Shown: in pieces, positions 6,023 to 13,215 of the stretch
Numbering within the stretch: the first letter of the stretch is position 1
How the letters are laid out: each line of letters begins with the position of its first letter
DNA from: Paracoccaceae bacterium
GTDB taxonomy: Bacteria > Pseudomonadota > Alphaproteobacteria > Rhodobacterales > Rhodobacteraceae
Reading direction: 5' to 3'
Assembly (NCBI GenBank): GCA_015487335.1
Contig: WFPZ01000313.1
Span: forward strand, 1 to 13,215
Length of the DNA: 13,215 nucleotides
Notes under the pieces: model-generated
What the model saw: the letters and a program-made list of their open reading frames with translations, nothing else
What the model was told of the DNA's origin: nothing
Database searches by the model: none
Program-made: the position numbers and the translations under genes

Positions 6023-6079
6023 ATGACGCAGGGTCCCGCATATTACCCCACCCCCCGACGCCGACGCTTTTGCGCCTGA
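6023..6079 (+). CDS. Candidate arginine leader peptide upstream of argD (18 aa)
   Basis: A short frame reading MTQGPAYYPTPRRRRFCA, ending 102 bases before the argD ATG. It has four consecutive arginine codons (CGA CGC CGA CGC, 6056-6067) just upstream of an arginine biosynthesis gene, the layout expected for a leader peptide whose translation senses charged tRNA-Arg. There is no Shine-Dalgarno sequence, but a promoter-like pair ends six bases before the ATG, so the mRNA could be leaderless. The GACGC repeats in the Arg codons can pair with GCGTC (6086-6090), and GTGCC (6096-6100) can pair with GGCAC at 6106-6110 or at 6147-6151, giving alternative structures. I see no U-tract after them, so classical intrinsic attenuation is not shown; Rho-dependent or translational control would be needed. 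Runs of Arg codons also occur by chance in GC-rich DNA, so this remains a hypothesis. Confidence 0.35.
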   Translation: MTQGPAYYPTPRRRRFCA

Positions 6080-6181
6080 CGCCGCGCGTCCCGCCGTGCC
6101 CGGCCGGCACACCACCTTGAAATCGTTGACTTGCCCGCCCGCCTTTGGCACCAGTTGGGCTTCCATTGTTAGGACCTGCCG

Positions 6182-7360
6182 ATGATCCCTCCTGTCCTGC
6201 CCACATACAACCGCGCACCGCTTGCCTTCGTGAAGGGCGAAGGCTGCTGGCTTCAGGAGGCCGACGGCCGCCGCTTTCTCGACCTCGGCGCCGGCATCGG
6301 CGTCAACGCCCTGGGCCATGCCCATCCGGCGCTGGTGGCCGCGCTTGCCGAACAGGCGGCGAAGCTGTGGCATGTCTCCAACCTCTACCAGATCCCCGCC
6401 CAGCAGGCGCTGGCCGAGCGGCTGGTGGAGGAAACCTTCGCTGACACGGTGTTCTTCACCAACTCCGGTACCGAGGCGCTGGAACTGGCGGTGAAGATGG
6501 CGCGCCGGCACTGGCATGGCGCCGGCCGGCCCGAGCGCAGCGAAATCATCGCCTTCGAGGGCGCCTTCCACGGTCGCTCGATTGCCGCCATCTCGGCCGC
6601 CGGCAGCGAGAAGCTCACCGCGGGTTTCGGCCCGCTGCTGCCCGGCTTCCGCCACCTGCCCTTCGCCGACATGGCCGCGATCGAGGGCGCGATCGACGAA
6701 ACCACCGCCGCGGTGATCATCGAGCCGATCCAGGGCGAGGGCGGCATCCGCCCCGCCCCCGATGCCTTCCTGCAGCGCCTGCGCGCGCTGTGCGATGCCA
6801 CCGGCTCGCTGTTGATCTTCGATGAGGTGCAGTGCGGCATGGGCCGTACGGGTCGGCTGTTCGCCCATGAGTGGGCCGGTATCGCGCCCGACATCATGAT
6901 GGTCGCCAAGGGCATCGGCGGCGGCTTCCCGCTGGGCGCGGTGCTGGCCACCGAGGCCGCCGCCTCGGCCATGGTCGCGGGCACCCACGGCTCCACCTAT
7001 GGCGGCAATCCGCTGGGCTGCACCGTGGGGCTGAAGGTGATGGAAACCGTCTCGGATCCGGCCTTCCTGGCCGGGGTGAGGCGCAAGGCGGGGCTCTTGC
7101 GCCAGGGCCTCGAGGGGCTGGTGGCCGAGCACCCGCAGATCTTCGCGCAGGTCCGCGGCCAGGGCCTGATGCTGGGGATCGTCTGCAAGGTGCCCAACAC
7201 CGATGTGGTGCGGGCCGGCCATGACGAGCAGATCCTCACCGTCCCCGCCGCCGACAACGTGGTGCGTCTGCTGCCCCCGCTTGTCATCACCGACGACGAA
7301 ATCGCCGAGGCCGTCGCCCGGCTCGGCCGCGCCGCGCACCGTCTGCGCGCCGAGGCATGA
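6182..7360 (+). CDS. argD: Acetylornithine aminotransferase (class III PLP transaminase)
   Basis: A 392-residue PLP enzyme converting N-acetylglutamate semialdehyde to N2-acetylornithine in arginine synthesis; members may also act in lysine synthesis on succinyl-diaminopimelate. Visible hallmarks are SGTEA (95-99, phosphate binding), AFHGRS (128-133), the EPIQGEGG block (181-188), D214 in LIFDEVQ (binds the pyridine ring) and the Schiff-base lysine K243 in MMVAKGIGGGFPLGA. STYGGNPLGC completes the class III signature. Length fits ArgD (about 390-405). The ATG at 6182 has AGGA (6171-6174) 7 bases upstream. argF follows after 103 bases, which supports an arginine role over other class III transaminases. 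The 218-base gap before it contains a candidate Arg-codon leader (6023-6079). No frameshift or missing catalytic residue is seen. Confidence 0.95.
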   Translation: MIPPVLPTYNRAPLAFVKGEGCWLQEADGRRFLDLGAGIGVNALGHAHPALVAALAEQAAKLWHVSNLYQIPAQQALAERLVEETFADTVFFTNSGTEALELAVKMARRHWHGAGRPERSEIIAFEGAFHGRSIAAISAAGSEKLTAGFGPLLPGFRHLPFADMAAIEGAIDETTAAVIIEPIQGEGGIRPAPDAFLQRLRALCDATGSLLIFDEVQCGMGRTGRLFAHEWAGIAPDIMMVAKGIGGGFPLGAVLATEAAASAMVAGTHGSTYGGNPLGCTVGLKVMETVSDPAFLAGVRRKAGLLRQGLEGLVAEHPQIFAQVRGQGLMLGIVCKVPNTDVVRAGHDEQILTVPAADNVVRLLPPLVITDDEIAEAVARLGRAAHRLRAEA

Positions 7361-7394
7361 CCTTTCAACGCCTCGCAAATATCCCCGGGGTGAA

Positions 7395-7438
7395 TTGCCC
7401 CCGATCCGATCGGGGGCAAGAGGGGCGGGCAGCCCCTC
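7395..7438. repeat. Tandem hairpins between argD and argF (possible dispersed repeat)
   Basis: TTGCCCCCGAT (7395-7405) pairs perfectly with ATCGGGGGCAA (7409-7419), an 11-bp stem with a 3-base loop. Directly after it GAGGGGC (7420-7426) pairs with GCCCCTC (7432-7438) around five bases. The sequence just before reads CAAATATCCCCGGGGTGAATTG. From memory, elements beginning with such an AAATATCCCCGGGG string and continuing with G/C hairpins occur often between genes in Rhodobacteraceae genomes; I could not check copy number here. No T-tract follows, so it is not a standard terminator. It may stabilise upstream argD RNA or reduce read-through into argF. Confidence 0.6.
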
Positions 7439-7463
7439 GCACCCCCTGCCAGAAAGACCTGAC

Positions 7464-8390
<927 letters not shown>

Positions 8391-8436
8391 GGGCGCCCGC
8401 TGAAGCGGTCTTTCCGGACGGAAGGGAAGGCACGGC

Positions 8437-8464
8437 TTGCCACTTCGGCGGGCTGGCGTAAGGT
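8437..8464 (+). promoter_or_regulatory. Candidate promoter of gnd
   Basis: TTGCCA (8437-8442), a 16-base spacer and TAAGGT (8459-8464) form a plausible sigma-70 pair between argF and gnd. The predicted start near 8471 would leave a leader of about 20 bases including the GGGAGG ribosome binding site (8479-8484). The -10 matches three of six consensus bases. Confidence 0.4.
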
Positions 8465-8493
8465 GGGCGCACGCAACCGGGAGGCGCAAACCC

Positions 8494-9906
8494 ATGAAAA
8501 CAGCGAGAATCGGGCTGATCGGGCTGGGTGTCATGGGGGCCAACCTGGCCCTGAACATCGCCGAGAAGGGCTTTGCCGTGGCGGTTTACAACCGCACCAC
8601 GGAGCGCATCGGAGAGTTCGTCTCCTCCGCCGGCGATCTGGCGGAAAACCTGATCGCCGCCGAAAGCCCTCAGGCCCTTGTCGCCGCCCTGCAGCCTCCG
8701 CGGGCCGTCATCGTGATGGTCAAGGCCGGCGCGCCGGTGGATGCGGTGATCGCCCGGCTCAGGCCCCTGCTGGAGCCCGGCGACATGATCATCGACGCCG
8801 GCAACGCCAATTTCCACGACACCCGCCGCCGCGAGGCCGAGCTGCGCAAGGCGGGGCTGGCCTTCCTGGGCATGGGCGTGTCGGGCGGCGAGGAGGGCGC
8901 GCGTCACGGCCCCTCGATCATGGTCGGCGGGCAGGCGGAAAGCTACGAGGCGATCCGCGACATCGTCGAGGCCATCGCCGCGAAATACGAGGGCCGGCCC
9001 TGCGCCGCCCTGCTGGGCCCCGACGGGGCGGGGCATTTCGTGAAAACCGTGCACAACGGCATCGAATACGCCGACATGCAGCTGATCGCCGAGGTCTACG
9101 GCCTGCTGCGCGATGGGGACAGGCGCGCGCCGGAGCGCATCGCCGGGCTGTTCGCCCGCTGGAACGAGGGGCCCTTGCAGTCCTACCTCGTCGAGATCAC
9201 CGCCGAAGTGCTCCGCGCCACCGACCCTCTCACCGGCCGGCCGATGGTGGAGATGATCGTCGATCGCGCCGGCCAGAAGGGCACCGGCCGCTGGACGGTG
9301 ATCGAGGCGCTCTCGCTGGGCCAGTCGGCCTCGACCATCGAGGCGGCGGTGGGCGCACGCTCCTGGTCGGCGGCGCGCGAGGCGCGGGCGGCGGGGGCCG
9401 CCATCCTGGCCGGGGCCGCGCCCTCGGGCGAAGGCGCGCCCGCCCTCTCCGACGACGATCTGGAACAGGCCCTGCTGGCGGCCAGGGTCGTTGCCTATTC
9501 CCAGGGTTTCAGCCTGCTGCAGGCGGCCAGCGAGGAATACGGCTGGAACCTCGACCTGGCCACCATCGCCGAGATCTGGCGGGCGGGGTGCATCATCCGT
9601 TCGGGCCTGCTCAACGACATGGCCGCCGCCGCCCGCCAGGGGCTGCCGCACGGGCTTTTGATCTTCGCGCCGGATTTCGCCCGGATGCTGGCCGCCGCTG
9701 CCCCGGCCCTGCGCCGCACCGTTGCCCGCGGCGCGCTTGCCGGCCTGCCGGTGCCGGCCTTTTCGGCGGCGCTGGCCTGGCTCGACACCATGCGCCAGCC
9801 GCGCGGCACCACCGACCTGATCCAGGCCTTGCGCGATTTCTTCGGCGCTCACGGTTTCGAGCGCATCGACGGGGGCACCGGCCAGCACGGCCCCTGGGCG
9901 AAATAG
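8494..9906 (+). CDS. gnd: 6-phosphogluconate dehydrogenase, NADP-dependent, decarboxylating
   Basis: A 470-residue enzyme of the oxidative pentose phosphate pathway that converts 6-phosphogluconate to ribulose 5-phosphate with release of CO2 and NADPH. The N-terminal Rossmann domain has GLIGLGVMGANLALN (7-21) and VYNRT (31-35), with the Asn-Arg-Thr typical of NADP binding. The substrate block is GMGVSGGEEGARHGPSIM (126-143), and catalytic K184 with N188 and E191 stand in FVKTVHNGIEY. The all-helical C-terminal domain contains GQKGTGRWT, the IWRAGCIIRSGLLN region and the C-terminal tail RDFFGAHGFER. The 470-residue length is the long dimeric form. GGGAGG lies 9 bases before the ATG at 8494; an earlier ATG at 8437 falls within the likely promoter. 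hrpB converges from the other side with 93 bases between stop codons. Identification is firm. Confidence 0.95.
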   Translation: MKTARIGLIGLGVMGANLALNIAEKGFAVAVYNRTTERIGEFVSSAGDLAENLIAAESPQALVAALQPPRAVIVMVKAGAPVDAVIARLRPLLEPGDMIIDAGNANFHDTRRREAELRKAGLAFLGMGVSGGEEGARHGPSIMVGGQAESYEAIRDIVEAIAAKYEGRPCAALLGPDGAGHFVKTVHNGIEYADMQLIAEVYGLLRDGDRRAPERIAGLFARWNEGPLQSYLVEITAEVLRATDPLTGRPMVEMIVDRAGQKGTGRWTVIEALSLGQSASTIEAAVGARSWSAAREARAAGAAILAGAAPSGEGAPALSDDDLEQALLAARVVAYSQGFSLLQAASEEYGWNLDLATIAEIWRAGCIIRSGLLNDMAAAARQGLPHGLLIFAPDFARMLAAAAPALRRTVARGALAGLPVPAFSAALAWLDTMRQPRGTTDLIQALRDFFGAHGFERIDGGTGQHGPWAK

Positions 9907-9999
9907 GCAGGGGCGATCGCGGCGCGCCGGAAGGCCTTGCTTCTGTCAGGCAATGTTCCGCTGGCAGCCCGGCGCACATGGCCGTCGCGGCCTCGCCGT

Positions 10000-12456
10000 T
10001 CACCTCTTTCTCGGCCTGGCCCGCAAGGTGGGGTCGGCCTGGGCGGGATCTTCGGGCCAGGGGTGTTTGGGGTAGCGCCCGCGCATCTCCTTGCGCACCT
10101 CCCGGTAGGACGAGGCCCAGAAGCCGGGCAGGTCCATGGTGGTCTGCAAGGGGCGCCCGGCCGGTGACAGCAGCGTGATGCGCAAGGGGCGCCCGGCCAC
10201 CTGCGGGTGGCGGTCGAGGCCGAACATTTCCTGCAGGCGCACCGAGATCCCGGGCACTTCGCCGTCGTAGTCGATCGGCACCTTGCGGCCGAGCGGGGTG
10301 GTGAAATGGGGCGGGGCCAGCCTGTCGAGCAGCTGCCTCTGCGACCAGTCCAGCAGGCCGCGCAACGGCTCCAGCAGGTCGAGGGCGCGGATGTCGGCCT
10401 CGCTGCGCACCCCTGACAGATGCGGCAGCAGCCATTCTTCGGCCCGTGCCAGCAGCGCCTCGTCCGACATCTCGGGCAGTGCCGCCCCTTCGGCGCGGGC
10501 CAGTTCCACCCGGGCGCGGAAACGCGCAGCGGCGGGGCTCATCGGCAGGCCGAGGGCCCGCACCCCCTCGAGCGCGGCCCGGGCCAGAGCTTCGGGCGGG
10601 GCGTCCTTCCAGTTGCGTTCGGCCAGCACCAGGGCGCCCAGCCGCTCCTGCCGGCGTGCCACCACCCGCCGTTCGCGGCGCGACCATTCGCAGCTTTCAT
10701 GCCAGGCGATCCGCGCGCCGAACAGCGCGCGCAGTTCCGCCTCTCCCAGTGCCGCGGCCTGGCGGATGCGGGCCTCGCGTCCCGCGCCGTCCAGGTCGGT
10801 GGCCACGATCAGCCGCGCGCCGGCCAGCGGGTCTGTTTCGTCCATCACCGCTCCGCGCCCGCCCGAGAGCAGCCAGCGCGGCGCCGCGCCGGGGCGGCGC
10901 AGGCCGATGCGGTCGGGGTAGGCCAGGGCGGCCATCCCGGCCCATCCCAGCCCGGCATCGGGGTGCTCGCGCACCAGCCGCGCCAGCCGCTTTGCCTCGG
11001 CGCGAATGCGCGCCAGCGCCGGGCGGTTCACCGCCACCGCGTGCTCGCGCTCGACGCGCGCCGGATCGGCGAGGGCGGCCCGGCGCAGGGCCAGATCGGC
11101 GCCCGCCCCGCCAAGCGGGTCGCGCTCGGCCAGCAGGGCGGCCAGCTCTGCCGCCCGGGGGCCGGCTTCCAGCAGCATGTGCGCCAGCCGCGGGTGCAGC
11201 GGCAGCGCCGCCATGGCCCGCCCGTGCCCGGTGATCCGGCCGGCCTCGTCCAGCGCCCCCAGATCGGCCAGCAGCGCCCGCGCCGCGGCCAGCGCGCCCT
11301 CGGGCGGCGGGGTGAGAAAGGCCAGCCCCGACGCATCCGCCGCCCCCCACAGCGCCAGTTCCAGCGCCAGCCCGGCCAGATCTCCCACCTCGATCTCGGC
11401 CGGCGGAAAGGGCGGCAGGGCGCCCTCCTCGCCCTTCGTCCACATCCGGTAGCAGACCCCTTCGGCCACCCGGCCCGCCCGCCCGCGCCGCTGGTCGGCC
11501 TCGGCCCGGCTGACCCGTTCGGTGACCAGCCGCGCCATCCCCGAGCCCGGATCGAAGCGCGCCCGCCGGGCCCGGCCGGCATCCACCACCACCCGGATGT
11601 CGCGGATGGTCAGAGAGGTTTCGGCAATCGAGGTGGCCAGCACCACCTTGCGCCCTTTCCGGGCCGGGGCGATGGCGGCGCGCTGTGCGGCAAAGGGCAT
11701 GGCGCCGTAAAGCGGGTGCAGCCGGCAGGTCTCCGGCAGCCGCCCCTTCAGCAGCGCCTCGACCCGGCGGATCTCGCCCTCGCCGGGCAGGAACACCAGC
11801 ACCCCGCCCTCGGTCTCGGCCACCGCGCGGGTCACCATTTCGGCCACGGCGGGTTCGAGGCGCCGGTCCCTGGGCAGCGGCTGCTCCAGCCAGCGGGTTT
11901 CAACCGGAAAGGCCCGCCCTTGCGAGGTGACCACCGGCGCCTCCAGCAGCCTTGCCACTGGGGCGGCATCGAGGGTGGCCGACATCACGAGAAGCCGCAG
12001 GTCGGGGCGCAGGGCGGTGCGCGCCTCCCAGGCCAGGGCGAGGCCCAGATCGGCGTTGAGAGAACGCTCGTGGAACTCGTCGAAGATCACTGCTCCCACG
12101 CCCTCCAGCGAGGGGTCGGCCTGCAGCATCCGGGTAAGGATGCCTTCGGTGACCACCTCGATGCGGGTGGCGCGCGTTACCTTCGCCTCGCCGCGAATGC
12201 GGTAGCCCACGGTGCGGCCCACGTCCTCGCCCAGGGTCTCGGCCATGCGCTCGGCGGCGGCGCGGGCGGCCAGGCGGCGCGGCTCCAGCATCACGATGCG
12301 CTTTCCGCCGGCCAGCCCCGCCCGGTCCAGGGCCAGCGGCACCACGGTGGTCTTGCCCGCCCCGGGCGGGGCCTGCAGCACCGCCACCCCGGCCTCTTTC
12401 AGATGGGCCAGAAGCTCGGGCAGGGCCTCGGTTATGGGCAGGTCGGGCAGGTCCAT
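10000..12456 (-). CDS. hrpB: ATP-dependent RNA helicase HrpB (DEAH-box)
   Basis: An 818-residue DExH helicase of the HrpB family, with an uncertain RNA-related role in bacteria. From the ATG at 12456 the motifs are: I, APPGAGKTT (29-37); II, DEFH (126-129), a variant of DEAH with Phe in third place; III, SAT (159-161); V region, ATSIAETSLTI (274-284); and VI, QRRGRAGR (322-329). Helicase-associated domains fill the middle and the HrpB-specific C-terminal domain ends with PLGRKVPIDYDGEVPGISVRLQ-type sequence and WPEDP. I prefer 12456 because MDLPDLPITEALPEL matches the usual family start. An ATG at 12474 and a GTG at 12492 are in frame; none has a clear Shine-Dalgarno sequence. A -10-like CATAAC ends six bases before 12456, fitting leaderless initiation. 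Long open frames on the opposite strand are chance products of base composition. Confidence 0.93.
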   Translation of the reverse strand: MDLPDLPITEALPELLAHLKEAGVAVLQAPPGAGKTTVVPLALDRAGLAGGKRIVMLEPRRLAARAAAERMAETLGEDVGRTVGYRIRGEAKVTRATRIEVVTEGILTRMLQADPSLEGVGAVIFDEFHERSLNADLGLALAWEARTALRPDLRLLVMSATLDAAPVARLLEAPVVTSQGRAFPVETRWLEQPLPRDRRLEPAVAEMVTRAVAETEGGVLVFLPGEGEIRRVEALLKGRLPETCRLHPLYGAMPFAAQRAAIAPARKGRKVVLATSIAETSLTIRDIRVVVDAGRARRARFDPGSGMARLVTERVSRAEADQRRGRAGRVAEGVCYRMWTKGEEGALPPFPPAEIEVGDLAGLALELALWGAADASGLAFLTPPPEGALAAARALLADLGALDEAGRITGHGRAMAALPLHPRLAHMLLEAGPRAAELAALLAERDPLGGAGADLALRRAALADPARVEREHAVAVNRPALARIRAEAKRLARLVREHPDAGLGWAGMAALAYPDRIGLRRPGAAPRWLLSGGRGAVMDETDPLAGARLIVATDLDGAGREARIRQAAALGEAELRALFGARIAWHESCEWSRRERRVVARRQERLGALVLAERNWKDAPPEALARAALEGVRALGLPMSPAAARFRARVELARAEGAALPEMSDEALLARAEEWLLPHLSGVRSEADIRALDLLEPLRGLLDWSQRQLLDRLAPPHFTTPLGRKVPIDYDGEVPGISVRLQEMFGLDRHPQVAGRPLRITLLSPAGRPLQTTMDLPGFWASSYREVRKEMRGRYPKHPWPEDPAQADPTLRARPRKR

Positions 12457-12474
12457 GGGGGCGTTATGCGCCAT

Positions 12475-12500
12475 GGGGCGGGGCAATGCCACCGCCCCGC
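12475..12500. repeat. GC-rich inverted repeat in the hrpB-meaB divergent region
   Basis: GCGGGGC (12478-12484) pairs with GCCCCGC (12494-12500); an alternative register pairs GGGGCGG (12475-12481) with CCGCCCC (12492-12498). It lies between two divergent genes and could be an operator or simply a result of high GC content. Confidence 0.25.
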
Positions 12501-12514
12501 GCGGGATTTGCCGC

Positions 12515-12544
12515 TGGACAAGCCCCGCCCGGCGGGGGCATCAA
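12515..12544 (+). promoter_or_regulatory. Candidate promoter of meaB
   Basis: TGGACA (12515-12520), an 18-base spacer and CATCAA (12539-12544) precede the meaB ATG by seven bases. The -35 matches five of six consensus bases and the -10 three. The position implies a leaderless or nearly leaderless mRNA, and no good ribosome binding site is present as an alternative. Confidence 0.35.
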
Positions 12545-12551
12545 CGCGCCC

Positions 12552-13215
12552 ATGGAGATCGACGAGCTTGCATCCCGCCTGATCGCCGGCGAGCGCCGGG
12601 CCCTGGCGCGCGCCATCACCCTGATCGAAAGCGCCCGCCCCGACCATCGCGAACAGGCCGCCCGCCTGCTGGAAGCGGCCCGCGCCACCGGCCGCCAGGC
12701 CCTGCGCATCGGGCTGTCCGGCACGCCGGGGGTGGGCAAGTCCACCTTCATCGAGGCCTTCGGCAAGATGCTCACCGGGCAGGGGTTGCGGGTGGCGGTG
12801 CTGGCGGTGGATCCCAGCTCTGCCCGCTCGGGCGGTTCGATTCTCGGCGACAAGACCCGCATGGAGCGCCTCGCCCGCGACCCGCGAGCCTTCATTCGCC
12901 CCTCGCCCAGCCAGGCCGAACTGGGCGGCGTGGCCCGGCGCACCCGCGAGGCGGTGGCCCTGTGCGAGGCGGCGGGCTTCGATGTGGTGCTGATAGAAAC
13001 CGTGGGCGTCGGCCAGTCGGAAACCATGGTGGCACAGATGTCCGACATCTTCGTGCTGCTGCTGGCCCCGGCCGGCGGCGACGAGTTGCAGGGCGTCAAG
13101 CGCGGAATCATGGAAATGGCCGACCTGATTCTCGTCAACAAGGCCGACGGCGCGCTGAAACCCGCCGCCGAGCGCACCGCCGCGGACTACCGCAATGCGC
13201 TGCGTCTGCTGCGCC
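12552..13215 (+). CDS. meaB: MeaB/ArgK-type G3E GTPase (methylmalonyl-CoA mutase chaperone), 3' end outside window
   Basis: The first 221 codons of a P-loop GTPase that protects and loads cobalamin-dependent methylmalonyl-CoA mutase (MeaB, human MMAA; older name ArgK). The full protein should be about 320-330 residues, so roughly a third is missing because the window ends. Seen in order: an N-terminal helical region with ERRALARAITLIES (14-27), Walker A GTPGVGKST (57-65), DPSS (87-90), the ILGDKTRM segment (97-104), ETVGVGQSE (149-157), GGDELQGVKRGIMEMADL (175-192) and the guanine motif NKAD (196-199). One stretch is unusual: RPSPSQAELGG (116-126) where I expect RPSPSSGTLGG. The ATG at 12552 has no close Shine-Dalgarno sequence. 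Divergent from hrpB. The mutase gene is not in view, so the partner is inferred from the family. Confidence 0.92.
   Translation, partial: MEIDELASRLIAGERRALARAITLIESARPDHREQAARLLEAARATGRQALRIGLSGTPGVGKSTFIEAFGKMLTGQGLRVAVLAVDPSSARSGGSILGDKTRMERLARDPRAFIRPSPSQAELGGVARRTREAVALCEAAGFDVVLIETVGVGQSETMVAQMSDIFVLLLAPAGGDELQGVKRGIMEMADLILVNKADGALKPAAERTAADYRNALRLLR

Noticed and set aside
6145..6162. Sigma-54-like GG-N10-GC element (TTGGCAC ... GGGCT) before argD
   Set aside because: The GG/GC spacing fits, but the -12 part reads GGGCT rather than TTGCW, and no enhancer site or regulator is nearby. Too weak to report.
9924..9975. GCGCCGG / CCGGCGC complementary segments between gnd and hrpB
   Set aside because: The loop would be 38 bases and no T-tract follows; probably a chance GC-rich match.
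10420..12582. 720-codon open frame on the plus strand opposite hrpB
   Set aside because: It lies antisense to a gene with all helicase motifs, is dominated by Gln, Arg, Pro and Gly, and shows no family motif. Long antisense frames are expected in GC-rich DNA.
12464..13177. 237-codon open frame on the minus strand opposite meaB
   Set aside because: The plus strand encodes a continuous G3E GTPase with all nucleotide motifs; the antisense frame is Ser/Arg-rich shadow sequence.

Overview
This is a GC-rich chromosomal window of Rhodobacteraceae-like (alphaproteobacterial) character. The main pointers are a GcrA cell-cycle regulator, two short DUF6455-type proteins (a family I associate with this group), FNR-type TTGAT-N4-ATCAA boxes, an argD-argF pair and a MeaB-type G3E GTPase. 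Coding density is high and nearly everything is housekeeping. I see no insertion sequence, phage gene, CRISPR array, rRNA or tRNA.

Layout. Positions 1-411 hold no gene I can support. Positions 412-1449 carry a small cluster: DUF6455 protein, diacylglycerol kinase (dgkA), second DUF6455 protein, then an intrinsic terminator at 1474-1506. Each DUF6455 gene has its own FNR-like box (344-357 and 1103-1116). On the minus strand lie rimO (1547-2911) and gcrA (3026-3604). On the plus strand follows an ABC-2 permease with no ATPase beside it (3743-4546). It converges on a metal-type MerR regulator (4562-4975, minus), which diverges from a zinc-type CDF exporter (5052-5963, plus). The plus strand then runs argD (6182-7360), argF (7464-8390) and gnd (8494-9906). 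hrpB (minus, 10000-12456) converges on gnd. It diverges from meaB, which starts at 12552 and runs off the window end.

How the genes work together. The MerR/CDF pair looks like a self-contained metal-efflux switch with a 19-bp-spacer operator-promoter between the genes. argD and argF catalyse two steps of arginine synthesis. Upstream of argD I find an 18-codon reading frame with four consecutive Arg codons, placed six bases after a promoter-like pair. It is a candidate arginine-sensing leader peptide.

Most interesting signals. (1) Two paralogous four-cysteine DUF6455 genes flank dgkA, each behind an FNR-type box, which suggests an oxygen-responsive unit. (2) The possible Arg-codon leader of argD. 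(3) Promoter geometry implying leaderless mRNA for rimO, and perhaps hrpB, meaB and the argD leader. (4) A double hairpin between argD and argF that resembles a dispersed intergenic repeat. All regulatory calls rest on reading the sequence by eye and have not been tested by alignment or genome search.
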